Part shown: piece by piece, positions 10,498 through 21,011 of the stretch
Position numbering within the stretch: the stretch's first letter is position 1
Layout: each line of letters opens with the position of its first letter
Assembly: GCA_033807775.1 (NCBI GenBank)
Contig: CM066312.1
Span: 30,477,696-30,541,695, forward strand
Length of the DNA stretch: 64,000 nucleotides
Origin: Saussurea involucrata
Lineage: Eukaryota > Streptophyta > Magnoliopsida > Asterales > Asteraceae
Direction: 5' to 3'
Made by a program: the position numbers and the translations under genes
The notes under the pieces: generated by a model
The model's input: only the letters and a program-made list of their open reading frames with translations
Database searches by the model: none
What the model was told of the DNA's origin: nothing

Positions 10498-11778
10498 CTT
10501 TTGTTGGCAAAAAAAACTTTGTTTGCAAAAAAGCTTTGTTTATATACATCAAATTATGAATTGTGGTGTGTTTTGGCTATCCCACATTGGTGAGAAAAAA
10601 ATAGTTTGAAAGAATGAAATATGAATTGTGGTGTGTTTTGGCTATCCCACAAGTCACAGCTTTGGCCCACATTAGTAAACATTTTTTTTCAAAAAAAAGT
10701 TCAATTTATGTAATAAACTGTTAAAAAAATTTCGTTGTGGTCAATCAATCTATCAATATATATATATATTAAAAGAAGAACCAAAATGAATTGAGGTGGC
10801 ATCATGAGAGTTGAGTATTGAGGTATTGGTGAATTGTGGTTGAATTTGAGATATCCCACATTGGTGAGAGGTTGAAAAGTTTGGAGTAGAGTGGTATGTA
10901 TAAAAAGGAATGATAGGATGTCATATGTGTCAACTCATGGGGTTTGAGTTATAAGGTTATCTTACTTGGATGACCTTGTTTTTGAAAAACAAATCTTATT
11001 ATAAAAAAATATGAAAAATTAAAGTTAGTTGTGGTTGAGTTTAGATATTGCACATTGGTAAAAATCAATATCAATCAATCAATATATATATATATATCAA
11101 AAAAACTAAAGGAATTGAGGTAGCATCATGAGAGTTGAGTATTGAGGCATTGGTGAATTGTGGTTGAATTTGAGATATCCCACATTGGTGAGAGGTTGAA
11201 ATGTCGGAGTAGAGTGGTATGTATAAAAAGGATTGATAGGATGCAATTTGTGTCAAGTCATGGGGTTTGAGTTATATGGTTATCTTATTTGGATGACCAT
11301 ATTTTTGCAAAACAAATCTTATTGTAAGAAAACAATTAAAGTTAATTGTGGTTGAATTTTAGATATTGTAAATTGGTAAAAAGTTGTAAGATTTGAAAAA
11401 TGATGTATGTATAGAAAAAATCAATCATCAATATATCGATCAATCAATCAATAAATATATATATATATATATATTAAAAGAAGAACCAAAAGAAATTGAG
11501 GTGGCATCATGAGAGTTAAGTATTGAGCTACTGGTGAATTGTGGTTGAATTTGAGATAATCCCACATTGGTGAGAGGTTGAAGTGTTGGAGTAGAGTGGT
11601 TTGTATAAAAAGGATTGATAAGATGCAATTTATGTCAACTCCTGGCGTTTGAGTTATAAGGTTATATAATTTGGATGATCATATATATATTAAAAGAAGA
11701 ACCAAAAGGAATTGAAGTGCCATCACGAGAGTTAATTATTGAAGTATTGGTGAATTGTGGTTGAATTTGAGATATCTC
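10498..11778. repeat. AT-rich tandem repeat (units about 250-365 bp) with USE-like and TATA motifs
   Basis: Units start at about 10742, 11071, 11436 and 11683, each opening with an ATATAT tract and AAGAACCAAAA. A core block ('TTGAGATATCCCACATTGG' followed by GTGAGAGGTTGAA) recurs in each. In three copies TCCCACATTGG is followed after 34-35 nt by TATAAAAAGG. Shorter related copies lie at 10556-10660. The last unit is cut at 11778 by the Sirevirus B-host LTR, exactly inside the TCCCACATTGG motif. No protein or RNA gene is recognised. Confidence 0.75.
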
Positions 11779-12060
11779 TGTGAGTTCCAGATTCGTGCAA
11801 CAGTTAATAGAAATCAATAGATAAGAAACAGGTCAGTATGATTTCAACTGGTCATCCACTTTACTTAAAATATTGAGAGAGAATTACAATAAGCTTAGGA
11901 AAGTGAAAATAGACAACTAGCCTAAAACTAAGGCTAAACAATACATTTTATATGCTGGGCCCGTGGTAACAAGCCCACGGCCCGTTCATAATAAAGGCTC
12001 AAAATAAAGAATTGCAATACAGCCCTTGAACTTCTATTCAACATAAAATTGACCCTAACA
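11779..12060 (-). repeat. 3' LTR of Sirevirus B-host
   Basis: This 282-bp LTR reads on minus from TGTTAGGGTC to a GGAACTCACA end. It is homologous to 26739-27021. A TATA-like TATAAAAT is on minus near 11945. It is flanked on the right by a PPT (AAAGGGGGGGAT on minus, 12061-12072) and on the left by the tandem repeat. The candidate TSD at the left is ATCTC. Confidence 0.85.
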
Positions 12061-15000
12061 ATCCCCCCCTTTGAATTGAAGTTCGAGTTCGCGCCAGTTC
12101 TCGACATATCTCTTTCGGAGCGCAAAGTGTATCTCGAACGTTCTGATGGCTCGACGGTAGTCGATGCGATCTTCTATCACTTCTAAAGCTTTTCGTACGG
12201 TAGTCTCATTCGAGTTGGGAACATACGAAAGCTTTCGATTTTCGTATTCGAAAGTGATAATTTTACGAAGAGCAGTTTGGACTTTGAAGAGTGTACCATC
12301 GCAGAATCTGTCGACCTGGCTGAAGCGGAGAAACCACTTTTCTTTCTGTTCGTTGAGGTATACAATCCCAAATTCTGGTTCTAGAAGCAGTGCGTTCTCG
12401 GGATACGTCTTCAGCTCGGGTGCCTTCAGATTAGGTTTCAACAGGTTTACCTTCTTTGCTCTGTTTTCGATTCCCATTTGGAAGTCTGTGAGGTAAGACA
12501 TCATAATAGAGTGAATCAGGAATCGACGAACAACTTCGAGCGCCTTTGTCACTTGAAGAGGTCGGATGGTTCTGGTTCGGAGATCTTTTTGTAAAGCAAG
12601 TAAGTCGAACGGTAAAAGGTTCTTAAAGTTTGCTTCAGAAAATTTCCATGCATTACCGTCTTCTCGTCGAACAGTGAAAACTGGAAACATGACTCTAAGG
12701 ATTTGGCTGGTTTGGATGTTTAGCACTTCAGTGATCTTGTCCTTGGTTCGGACTTGGCTAACTGGCAGACACCGCTTCATGGCATTTATGTACTGACCTT
12801 GGTATTCTTTGTCGAAGTGAGAAATCCCAAGGCAAAATGTCGGCTCGATAGGGCGTACCCTGTGAACATACAGCTTCTTCAGAGATTCCTCCAGGTGCGG
12901 AATGAAGATCATGATTTTTTCCCATCGGATTTGTTGCTGTTGAAGAGGATGATCTGAAGCTGTTGGTTGTTGAGGAGATGTCGGATTTTCAGCAGTTGTC
13001 GTTTCGGGTCTTGTAGAAGTCTCGACGGCTTGAGCAGAGTGAACGGGTGTACCATATAGGTTTTGCAGCAGAAACTGGTCGTAATCAACATTGTCGTCTT
13101 CATCAGTAGGAAAGATCAGGTTTACCTGGAGATTTATAGCACTGGCGGCTTTTTCATACCATGCATTTTCGGTCTCCGGGTCGATCTGGGAAGTTGGATC
13201 TATCAGTTGTAGTTTGGGCCTATTTGATGCATCATATGTGACCAGTTCCTGTGTTGCTCCCTCAGGCTTTTCAACCGTCGGGTCTTCATCGTCAGAGATG
13301 TCCATGTCTATTACCATCTCGACTAAGCTCAACTGGGCTTCAGGTTGTTCTTCAGTTGTAGTTGACGGTTGCGGTTGAACCACAGTAGTTTTAGTGAGGA
13401 TCTGGGCAGTCTCGGATAATCTTAGTCTTTTATTCTCCCCCTCACGGTGATCAGGATCATCCTGATCATCGTGTCTTCGCTTTAGACCGCCTGCTTGACT
13501 CTTGCAGGTTTCTTCCATGGAGGCGACTCTCTCAGACAGCGTTTTGAGCGCTTGTTGAACGTCCTTGAGAGTCCTGTCAAGCTGATCCATTCTTGTAGTG
13601 ATGGATGACGAAGGAGCAGATACCTGGGATCTGAGAACTGAGATCAGGTCTGCTTCGGTAGAGGCATTGGTTTCGGATTGCTGGAGCAGCTGAGCTAAGA
13701 GCATAGTCTTCAAAGTGTACACCGAGTAACTTGGCTGAACGGGAGCCGGTGGAGGTGTTGGTGCGGTTTCAGCTTCGACTATCTTCTCTTTTCCTTTGAT
13801 CAGGCTTTTTAGTTTATCGAGCTCTGCGGTGAGGTGCTGCTTCATTGCCTCGCGGACAGCCTTTAGGGTGTTGTCCAGAGATCCCTGTGACACAAAGTCG
13901 GGTAAAGTAACATCGGGATCACTTAGATTACACGTTGAGGCATCTACCTTAGAGGCAGAGTCACCTACATTCACGGTTGGCGATGATGTGGTCGTGGTAG
14001 GATTTCCTTCCGATCCTTGAGTTCCGCCCGAGAGCAGAGACGCCACAGAAGTTCCGATCGGGTCACGAAGAGCCTCGATTTGTGGAATATCATCTTGTGT
14101 CCTAGCCGAAGAATGTTCTATTTCAAGTGGCTCTAGACTCGATGGTGCATTGAAAGAAGGCGAGACCGGGGGTTGCTGGTCTCTTGTTTCAATACCAATA
14201 CTCTCCGAGTGAGAGATCGGTAGAAGTTGTGCTAATTCCCCGTGTGAAGTTGAAACATCCGTCTTTTGAGAGACGGATGAATGGCTTGGGGGGTTGTGCA
14301 AGTACGCTGCTAGGTCCACGGCGGCTTCTTCAATACCCCGTCCCAACGAATGAGACGAGACAGCAGATATGGCTACCTGGATGACGTTGGTTTGGGGTCG
14401 CTCAGAAGCCTGTTTATCTTTACGGCTTAATCGTTCTTGGTTCGCTTTCGACCTCAATTCCCTCCGTCTCACATGTTCTAATTGTTCAACTAATACTCCC
14501 TCCTCTCTCCTTGTATCTCCCGTATCAGACTAGGTAGTAGGGATGAGTGGGGGTGTAGGTGAGTCAGAAGGGATTCCTTCGGTAAAATCTGGGTTGGGTC
14601 CGATACGGGTAGGGATTAATGTTTCCTGGATAGTGCGGTCCGTATCGGATTCGGTGGAGTCAGATTCCACATCCTCAACCTGTCTGGTCGGTGAGGGAGG
14701 ATCAGAGATGTATGCTTCCGTGTCACGGTGGAGCATTGGGCGTTCGGTTTCAGTGACGACCTGGACCTCGTGTAATCTAGTCAACGGTCCGGCTTCGGCC
14801 GTGGTTCGGGTGATGGGAATTGGTTGTTGGCTTGGTCCAGCTTGGGTAGTACTGGCTTGCTGATCCAATGCACCGCCCACGCCTGTTCCCCTCACGCGTA
14901 CTCTCAACACACCCTGTCCAGGAGCCCCAGCTGCCCGGACTCTACCACCTCTAGTCCTTGGACCCTCACGTCCCTCAGTTCTATGTCCCGAGGGAGGTCC

Positions 15001-16775
15001 CTCCGGCGCTGGCTGGACCATGGGATTTCCTAACGCTCGCCTATATTCTATCACATCCGGTGCATTAGGATCCGCATGTGCTAGTAAGTGTTCAGGTATA
15101 GGCATGGATGGGGTATTCGGTGGGTTACGAATCACCAAGTATTGTAAATTGTGATGAGGACATACCGGATGGTTGATTCGTCATGAGATTAGTGGGTTCG
15201 CATCCATGTGTTGTCGAACGGCCAGAGCAAAGAAACGTGAGAACGACAGTAACTTCTTCTTAGAGTTGCCGGTCTGTCGGATTGCTTGCACTAATTCACG
15301 CCAAATGACTGCTGCATAGTCTATGTGCCGATTGTAGCACACCGCGTGAAATAGACGTAGGAAGTCGACAGTGCATTGGCCTATCCCCTTCCATCGGGAG
15401 GATAGACACCGGTTTAGGATGGAAAATAGAGTGTACCAGACCGGGGCGATGTATTTCCTTGTGAATGTGGACGGGTGGTCGAGGTCGTGACGATATCCAA
15501 GTGCACAAACCTCAGCACAGAGTGTGACGTCATCGATAGCAGGTGCGTACGCGGCATGGCCTCCGGCATTCGGTTATGGGGGTGATAAGAGTCGTCAGAA
15601 GGACTCCAATGTGAGTGTGAATGGGTAGTGGTCGATGTTGGCAGTGGTGGTCGGGATGTTGTTGATGGTGACCACCATTGCCGTGTGCCAAACTTGGTGT
15701 AAATATATGAGCGGTACGTTTGTTGTCGCGGTCAGTGCTCGGCGAAGTGGGTGGCTGTTAATGCCAAAAATCGTCCAAAAGGATAACTTAAGGTTGATTG
15801 TGGAATTTAACAACTAAAGAAGGGAATCTTTCGACAAAGCGTACGACAAAGACGGAAAATGTAAATGAGACATAGATTTTGGTGACGCGGGAAAAACCTC
15901 AACAAGGAAAAAACCTGCGGACGACTGTGGAAGTCGTCGCTGCACTATGATCGCCAAACAGTGGTGATATCCTTATGTTTCGGGTGTCGAAGTACAATGA
16001 TTACAATACAAATGAAGTAAAGACTTGAAATGTAAAACAACAAGTGAATCGTGCGTGGAAACTAGTGCGTCGTGTGTAAAGACTATGTATCGTGCGTATA
16101 AGTCGTGCGTCGAGAGCGATTCTTCGAGAGAGAGTTCTTTGCTTCAAGAATTCTTGTGAGTTCAGTTGTTCTCAGATGATGTGTGTTGTGATATCAGATG
16201 TTTGATTGAGATTTCGCTTTTATAGCCTTCAGGTGCATTAATTGACTTCTTAAATGCCTTGTGTAACAGATGTAACGGACGTCGTCTTTACAGCTGTTAA
16301 TGGCCTTCGTCGGTTATAGCCGTTGGTCATCAATGACATTGATTCCTGCACTAATCACTGAAAAAGCGTAACGGTAATGCCATATGTTAGTCGGTCGAGG
16401 TCGCAAGGTTCCACGCGACGGGCGTGTGTACTATGTGACATCGCGGTCGAGTGTCGTGAGGTAAATAACTTTCGATTTCAACTTTAATCAGGGAATAAAG
16501 TACTATGAACTTACCTTGCTATGAAAAAGTGTAATAAAGGTTTTCCTTACCTTGGTCGTGGTCGAGACTGGTGAATTTTTACCCAAACAGTGGCCGAGCA
16601 TTATATCGACGACCACTAGGTGATCGGGTCGGAAGGCAGCCGCGTCAAGATGGTGGTTTTTCGGATTGATCTCAATGCCATGATCATCTGAAATCAAGGC
16701 ATTGTCGGCCTCGTCGTCTATAATGTCCTCGGGAGGAGGAACGTTCTGATGTGGTTGCTCTTGTTGTTCCGCCAT
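12055..16775 (-). pseudogene. giant Sirevirus extra ORF (B-host copy), interrupted by a solo LTR
   Basis: ATG 16775 opens 'MAEQQEQPHQNVPPPEDIID'. Without the 834-bp solo LTR and one 5-bp duplication the span is 3,882 nt, exactly 1,294 codons. The N-terminal domain includes 'NVPLIYLHQVWHTAMVV'. The middle is Ser/Thr/Pro-rich with a coiled coil ('TLKDVQQALKTLSERVASME') and a nuclear-signal-like 'GGLKRRHDDQDD'. The C-terminal domain includes 'RWEKIMIFIPHLEESLKKLY' and 'MMSYLTDFQMG'. Damage includes nonsense codons near 15590 (CGA to TGA), further breaks at 15139-15590, and a TAG near 14530; 12055-14472 is open for 805 codons. It lies between pol and the 3' LTR, where some Sireviruses carry an env-like ORF. 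No signal peptide or membrane segment is evident, so its role is unknown. Confidence 0.75.
15756..16589 (-). mobile_element. solo LTR of the Tat-like Gypsy family, TSD GTGGC
   Basis: This 834-bp sequence is the inverse of the LTRs at 1498-2473 and 4450-5334. On minus it starts TGTTTGGGTAAAAATTCACC and ends GGCATTAACA. A TATA box (TATAAAAG on minus) lies at 16217-16224. Perfect 5-bp direct repeats GTGGC flank it at 15751-15755 and 16590-16594. It is inserted in the N-terminal domain of the Sirevirus extra ORF, and the reading frame is continuous on either side. A solo LTR arises by recombination between the two LTRs of a full element. Confidence 0.92.
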
Positions 16776-16784
16776 GTATAATAC

Positions 16785-17566
16785 CTTAAAAGTATAGTGT
16801 TAGATTGTGGACCGAATAACATCACCTTCAAAGCGTACCTTTAGCATTTGAATGGCTCAATCAGCGGTTGATTGAGGACTGGCTGTAAAAGCAGGACATT
16901 GGGATTGCCAATGTGAGAAAAATGCAAAGATATTGGACTCGAGCAGTGTCCGGATAAAGAGGGTATCCGGACAGATAGGGGTTACCGGGTAGTATAGGAG
17001 TTACCGGGTACATTATGGTTATCGGACAAAGATGGTTACCGGATCAAGAAGATTACCGGATCAATAAGGTTACCGGATCAATAAGGTTACCAGATTGAAA
17101 TGACATACCGGATTCAAACAGGTTACCGGATCTTGAGCTTACCGGATGTCGAACTTACCGGATACAAAGGTATCCGGACGACATGTGTTACCGGGGATCA
17201 AGGTGTCCGGGTCTCAGAAAATTGGCACTTACCGGATAGTATGAAGGTGTCTGGGTAACAAGCTAGTTACCGGGTAACATGAATGTTACCGAGTAATCTA
17301 GGGTTACCGGATGTGGTACGGGGGTACTCGAATCTAACCAAAACATTCACTAATCTGAGATCTAGATGGTTTAGATTGTGTGAAATGCAAATACATGACA
17401 CTACCATGTTTTATAGCATCCAAATCGATCTGAAAATGAGTCGACACATGAATAGGGTTTCGGTAACCCATTTCGGACACAGATTCGATCGATGCACCAA
17501 TGATTCGTGGTTGGATGTGCGAGACAGTGATCAAAGGACCATTAGTATGTGATGGTGAGGCGTACC
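16785..17566 (-). other. 5' introns and small exon of the extra-ORF transcription unit (B-host)
   Basis: On minus a donor AAAG|GTACGCC ends a CT-rich leader at 17566. An acceptor CTTTTACAGCCAG precedes a 40-nt exon (16878-16839) that begins TCCTCAATC and ends GCTAAAG|GTACGC. A 54-nt intron (16838-16785) with CTAAC before a pyrimidine-rich TTTTAAG end then leads to the ATG at 16775. The same exon and intron are at 23961-24053 (B2) and 45203-45297 (D). The stretch 16885-17320 inside the first intron carries the CCGG-motif array; 17321-17560 holds nothing else recognisable. Confidence 0.55.
16915..17320. repeat. CCGGA/ACCGG motif array in the extra-ORF intron (B-host)
   Basis: Dozens of TATCCGG, TTACCGGAT and ACCGGGTA words occur at intervals of about 10-30 bp. 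More lie at 17660-17780 around the TATA box. Spacing is irregular, so it is a dispersed-motif array and not a strict tandem repeat. Related arrays lie at 23760-23930, 35945-36370 and 44325-45175. Confidence 0.8.
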
Positions 17567-17696
17567 TTTGATTGTCGAGTGAGGAATCGAGAAATCTGAG
17601 CAACGATGGGGGTTTCCGAGTGAGATGAGTCGCGAGAGAGTTTAGAGAGGTTTTGGGGAGTTCCCGGATATAATGAAGTTCAAAGTGACCGGATGC

Positions 17697-17705
17697 TTAT
17701 ATATA
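17697..17705 (-). promoter_or_regulatory. candidate internal TATA box for the extra ORF (B-host)
   Basis: On minus, TATATATAA is followed within about 35-130 nt by a pyrimidine-rich leader (CCTCTCTAAACTCTCTCGCG) and then the donor at 17566. The D element has the same layout at 44420-44559. It lies far from the LTR promoter, so it would drive an internal transcript. Confidence 0.5.
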
Positions 17706-17799
17706 GGTAGACCTTACCGGGTAGATGACCCGGTAACTTACCCGGTCTGGTAAGTGTACCCGGTAACTATGGTTACCGGGTAAGTTCCCAAAAGCCAAA

Positions 17800-17952
17800 A
17801 GTTTGAAAAATTGTACCCTCTCTTAGGAAATTTTCCCACTCCCCCTCGACCTTTGTATGGGGATTACCCTGCCCCCCCTTGGAACAAGAATGTGAGTGCT
17901 TTGGAAGACGTCAAAAAAAACTTTTATACGTTTTAGAAGAAAAATGTGACGT
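17800..17952 (-). other. left half of the B-host multi-PPT region
   Basis: On minus there are runs of AAGGGGGGG and GAGGGGGAG separated by T-rich spacers (AAAAGTTTTTTTT), as in the PPT arrays at 23381-23695 and 44004-44270. It stops at the boundary of LTR C, and the matching right half resumes at 27022. Confidence 0.65.
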
Positions 17953-18319
17953 TGTTAGTCCTAGATTGATCAGGTAACAACGATTCAATGAGAAATAACA
18001 AGAACAGATAATGATTTCAACTTGTCATCCCTCTCGTATTCATAAATCAAGATAGTTACAAAGGTTAGAATGAAAATCCTAACTATCTCTCTCTAAACAA
18101 TTAAGATCTCATGAATGATAATGAATCGTCTAACCTAATTCTAAGGTTAACTAACCTTATATACTTAGGCCTTTAGAAATACAAGGCCTAAGCCCATTAA
18201 GCAATAAACTAAGCCCATTCATCGTTAAAGGCTTTTACAAGAAGATTAATTAAACTAATTAATCACTATATAATTATTTATAGATCTTTCTAATATATAG
18301 GACATTTATGGTCCTAACA
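17953..18319 (-). repeat. 3' LTR of Sirevirus C
   Basis: This 367-bp LTR reads on minus from TGTTAGGACC to CTAGGACTAACA. It shares with the B and D LTRs the block GGGATGAC-AGTTGAAATCATT near its 3' end but otherwise differs, so it is a related family. A TATA-like TATATAAGG lies on minus near 18153-18161. A PPT follows at 18320. Confidence 0.85.
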
Positions 18320-18780
18320 ATCTCCCCCTAAAGATATATAAATAAAAATCGGTCTTCAAATCTTCAGATCTTGATCTTCTCTCCTTCTTGAATCTTTGAA
18401 ACGCATTGATGTCGCTTACGCTCCCCCTTGAATAAAGCTCTTGAATTTGAATTCAGCTTTAAAAGAACTTGTTGAACCAGTATGCTTGAAGGAGGAAATA
18501 CTGAATTGTAGGGAACACCAACGATGAGAAGAGTTGACCCCTTGTAAGCACTTTGATCACTTGTATGCACTTTGAAATCTTTGGATCTCGGAACAGATTA
18601 AACATTCGAAACATTCGGCTCGGTCAACAGTTACTCCCCCTCGGCTCTTGCATGGGGACTTCTTTACTCCCCCTCGGCTTTTGCATTGGGGACTTCTTTA
18701 CTCCCCCTCGGCTTTTGCTAACTCCCCCTCAACTTGATATTCGGTGTCTTTGAATCTGTACCCTTTCTCCCCCTCATGAT
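18320..18780 (-). other. PPT and multi-PPT array of Sirevirus C
   Basis: The functional-looking PPT (CTTTAGGGGGAGAT on minus) abuts the LTR at 18320-18333. Further GAGGGGGAG runs recur between 18625 and 18765 with a repeated spacer (ACTTCTTTACTCCCCCTCGG on plus). Multiple PPT-like tracts upstream of the 3' LTR are a known Sirevirus trait. Confidence 0.75.
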
Positions 18781-19153
18781 GAGTAGGAGCATCCGGAGTA
18801 TCATGCACGATCAAAGACAATAGTAACGAGTAGCAAAAAATCAGATCAAACGTTAAGTAACCAGAATGGGGTAAAAAGCTAACACAGAAACACGTTAGTA
18901 ACTGTTGTCACAACAATTAAGAAAATTGTGTGGCCTATGTTCAGAGTTGGCATCGGGGTATCTCTGTTAGGACTTCCAGTTATCACTAAACTAAAATTTT
19001 AGAAAATTACTTCTCAAACTGTTCCGGCAATATCACAAAGATATGCAATTGGAGTCACAAAGACTCGTGCATGTGTGAAAGAAATAAGATAAATCTGTTG
19101 GGCTCAAATATTGACTTAACCTAGACACAAGTTAAAATCAATTGACAAAGTGA
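18781..19153. other. non-coding part of Sirevirus C
   Basis: It is AT-rich, with one CATCCGGAG word near 18790. No ORF or repeat worth naming was seen. Confidence 0.5.
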
Positions 19154-19570
19154 TTAGAATATGAAGTTCGGAGACCGGAGCTGATGTCTTCCTGTTTCAA
19201 TATCTAAGACCTCCGAGTGAGGAATAGATAGATTATGTGCTAATTCTCCGTGAATATGTGAATCAAGCATCTGTTGTGAGATACTTGAGTAGCTGGGTGG
19301 GGTGACACGAGTTATCGACACTGGGTCCATGTCTGTTTCAATATTCATCTCCAAAGAAACGAGAATGAATAGATTGTGTGGTTACCCGGATAACTGACTC
19401 GGTTTGGTAAGGACCAATATTTCTTTTAAGTCCTGTCACATCCTCACCATATTCTTTTCTCTCCAAACTCATCTATCATCTAGACCCCTCACTGTACTCT
19501 ATAAGGGATGTGTTTCTTGGGTAGGTCCTTCCGGTTCTGGATTGACCATAGAAACAATGTAAGTCCTAAC
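19154..19570 (-). pseudogene. remnant of the extra ORF in Sirevirus C
   Basis: On minus the 19354-19154 ORF contains 'HGELAHNLSIPHSEVLDIET', which aligns with 'HGELAQLLPISHSESIGIET' of the B-host extra ORF. DNA at about 19510-19560 also matches the B-host segment near 15000, in the Pro/Gly-rich part of the middle region. Only this middle portion survives; both terminal domains are missing. Confidence 0.65.
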
Positions 19571-20183
19571 ACTCCTTTCATGCATCGAGTAAAGCATTTA
19601 AGGAAACAGTGAAATACGAGTTCTAAACTGAAATGTTTAGAAGTCAAAACTCTTAAGAACGAGTCCTGATCTGAGGTGATCAGAAGTCATAACATTTAAA
19701 AACGAGTTCTGAACTGAATTATTCAGAAGTCATTAAGATGAAATACCAGAATTTCAAGAACCAAAATCAAGCGCAAAACAAAATGACTCAGTAAGCACAG
19801 TATGTTCAAAAAATCAATCAATGATTAGAAAGTTTAATTGTGAAGAACAAGTCACAATTATTATATCAGATAAGAATTGAATCATTAATATGAAATGATG
19901 AACGGTGAACACAAAGTGGAATTCAAAACGAGTGTATTTCCATCAAACATTCGGCAAACATTTGAGACATGGAAATAACTAAGTCAAGAAAGCTTTGATC
20001 ATGGCAATCATGGAAGTTAAACTTTAGAAAATAACAAACGCAAGTAAGTTATTCAGAATGAATTGCCATGGTTTTTGAATTCAGTTATAGTTCACATACC
20101 TTGCATACGATAGTACCCCCCCCCCCCCCCCTCAAAAGTGGCCTAACCTTTGAATGCTCGTCAAGTGAAAAGAATCTTCTAAT
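19571..20183. other. degenerate Sirevirus C DNA with a 16-C homopolymer
   Basis: No coding sequence is recognised. A short phrase (AACGAGTYCTGA) recurs near 19655 and 19700. A run of 16 C (20116-20131) followed by TCAAAAG may be an expanded PPT; its exact length should be treated cautiously. Confidence 0.5.
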
Positions 20184-20935
20184 TTAAATGCACATGACGT
20201 TCCTGCAAAACAGATTAGAGGGATTTTGGTATCCATCTTGGGATGGACCTTGTCGGTTAGATGCCCTATGAGGACCAGGGATACTATAAGTACCACACCA
20301 ATACTTCGCATGGTCTTTCCTTACAAACTCACTTGTTCCACAATAAGAGCAACACAACTTCTGTGTTGATAAGCTGATCAGTTTATAGACAGAGTAAACT
20401 CGATCAGTTTTCACAAAAGGTTTAGCGTGGAAAGTTGTGTTGTTCTTTTCACTCTTAACAGGGACAGATGGCTTTGGAGTAGGAGCGGATCCTTTAATTC
20501 TCCAAACCATGTTTACTTTCTTGAAAGATGGATTATCTTTATTGTCAACACGAGAATTATAGAAAAGATTGGAAGGTCGAGTCTGATCTTTTGAAAAAAC
20601 ATTTGATTTGACAAAATTCTTTGAATCAGTTTAAACCTTTTGTTTCTTCAAAGTCTCGGTTGCTAATCCAGATAATCTTTGTGTAAGTTTAGAAATCTCA
20701 GTCTAAAAGATCTTTCTTTCTTTTGTAAAATCTTCTTTCAAACATTTAGTTCTAAAGCCTTCAACCTTCATTTTCTCAGTCTCTTTGCTTAGAATTTCTA
20801 ATTCTTTCTCCAGATCCGATATTTTCAAAGAAAGTTCTCCATTCCTTTTAGAAAAATATTTTCGCTCAGTTTCAAACTTTTCTCTTTCTAAAATCAAAAC
20901 CTTTTCCAAGTCGGAGATTTGTGTTGAAAGTTTTA
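20184..20935 (-). pseudogene. gag-linker fragment of Sirevirus C
   Basis: On minus, 20909-20703 encodes a Lys/Glu-rich coiled coil ('LSLKISDLEKELEILSKETE'). 20510-20184 encodes a basic segment with the Cys pair 'CCSYCGTSEF', matching 'CCSSCGWNEF' of the B2 linker. This is the part of gag-pol between the zinc knuckles and protease. The protease, IN and RT expected next are absent. Confidence 0.65.
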
Positions 20936-21011
20936 GTCATCTAAGCTCAAGACTTTTCTCTTTCTAAAATCAAAACCTTTTCCAAGTCGGAGATTTGTGT
21001 TGAAAGTTTTA
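20876..21011. repeat. 60-bp duplication (period 76) at the C/B2 junction
   Basis: 20876-20935 and 20952-21011 are near-identical; both contain CAAAACCTTTTCCAAGTCGG and end GTTGAAAGTTTTA. The second copy is followed directly by the plus-strand B2 linker. The duplication marks the join between the two inverted halves and may record template slippage or repair at the junction. Confidence 0.8.

Noticed and set aside
11071..11628. Minus-strand ORFs of 61-62 codons in the tandem repeat
   Set aside because: They recur only because the repeat recurs, and they differ by frame and length between units.
10742..11778. An snRNA (U-RNA) gene cluster
   Set aside because: Promoter-like motifs are present, but no U1-U6 body, Sm site or plausible transcribed region follows, and the 3'-box-like phrase is too close to the expected start.
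12164..14384. Plus-strand ORFs opposite the B-host extra ORF
   Set aside because: They are shadows of a strongly biased minus-strand coding frame; they have no homologous open frame opposite D or B2.
18336..20183. Host gene between LTR C and the C gag-linker
   Set aside because: The only coding similarity found is to the Sirevirus extra ORF; the rest is AT-rich with many stops.
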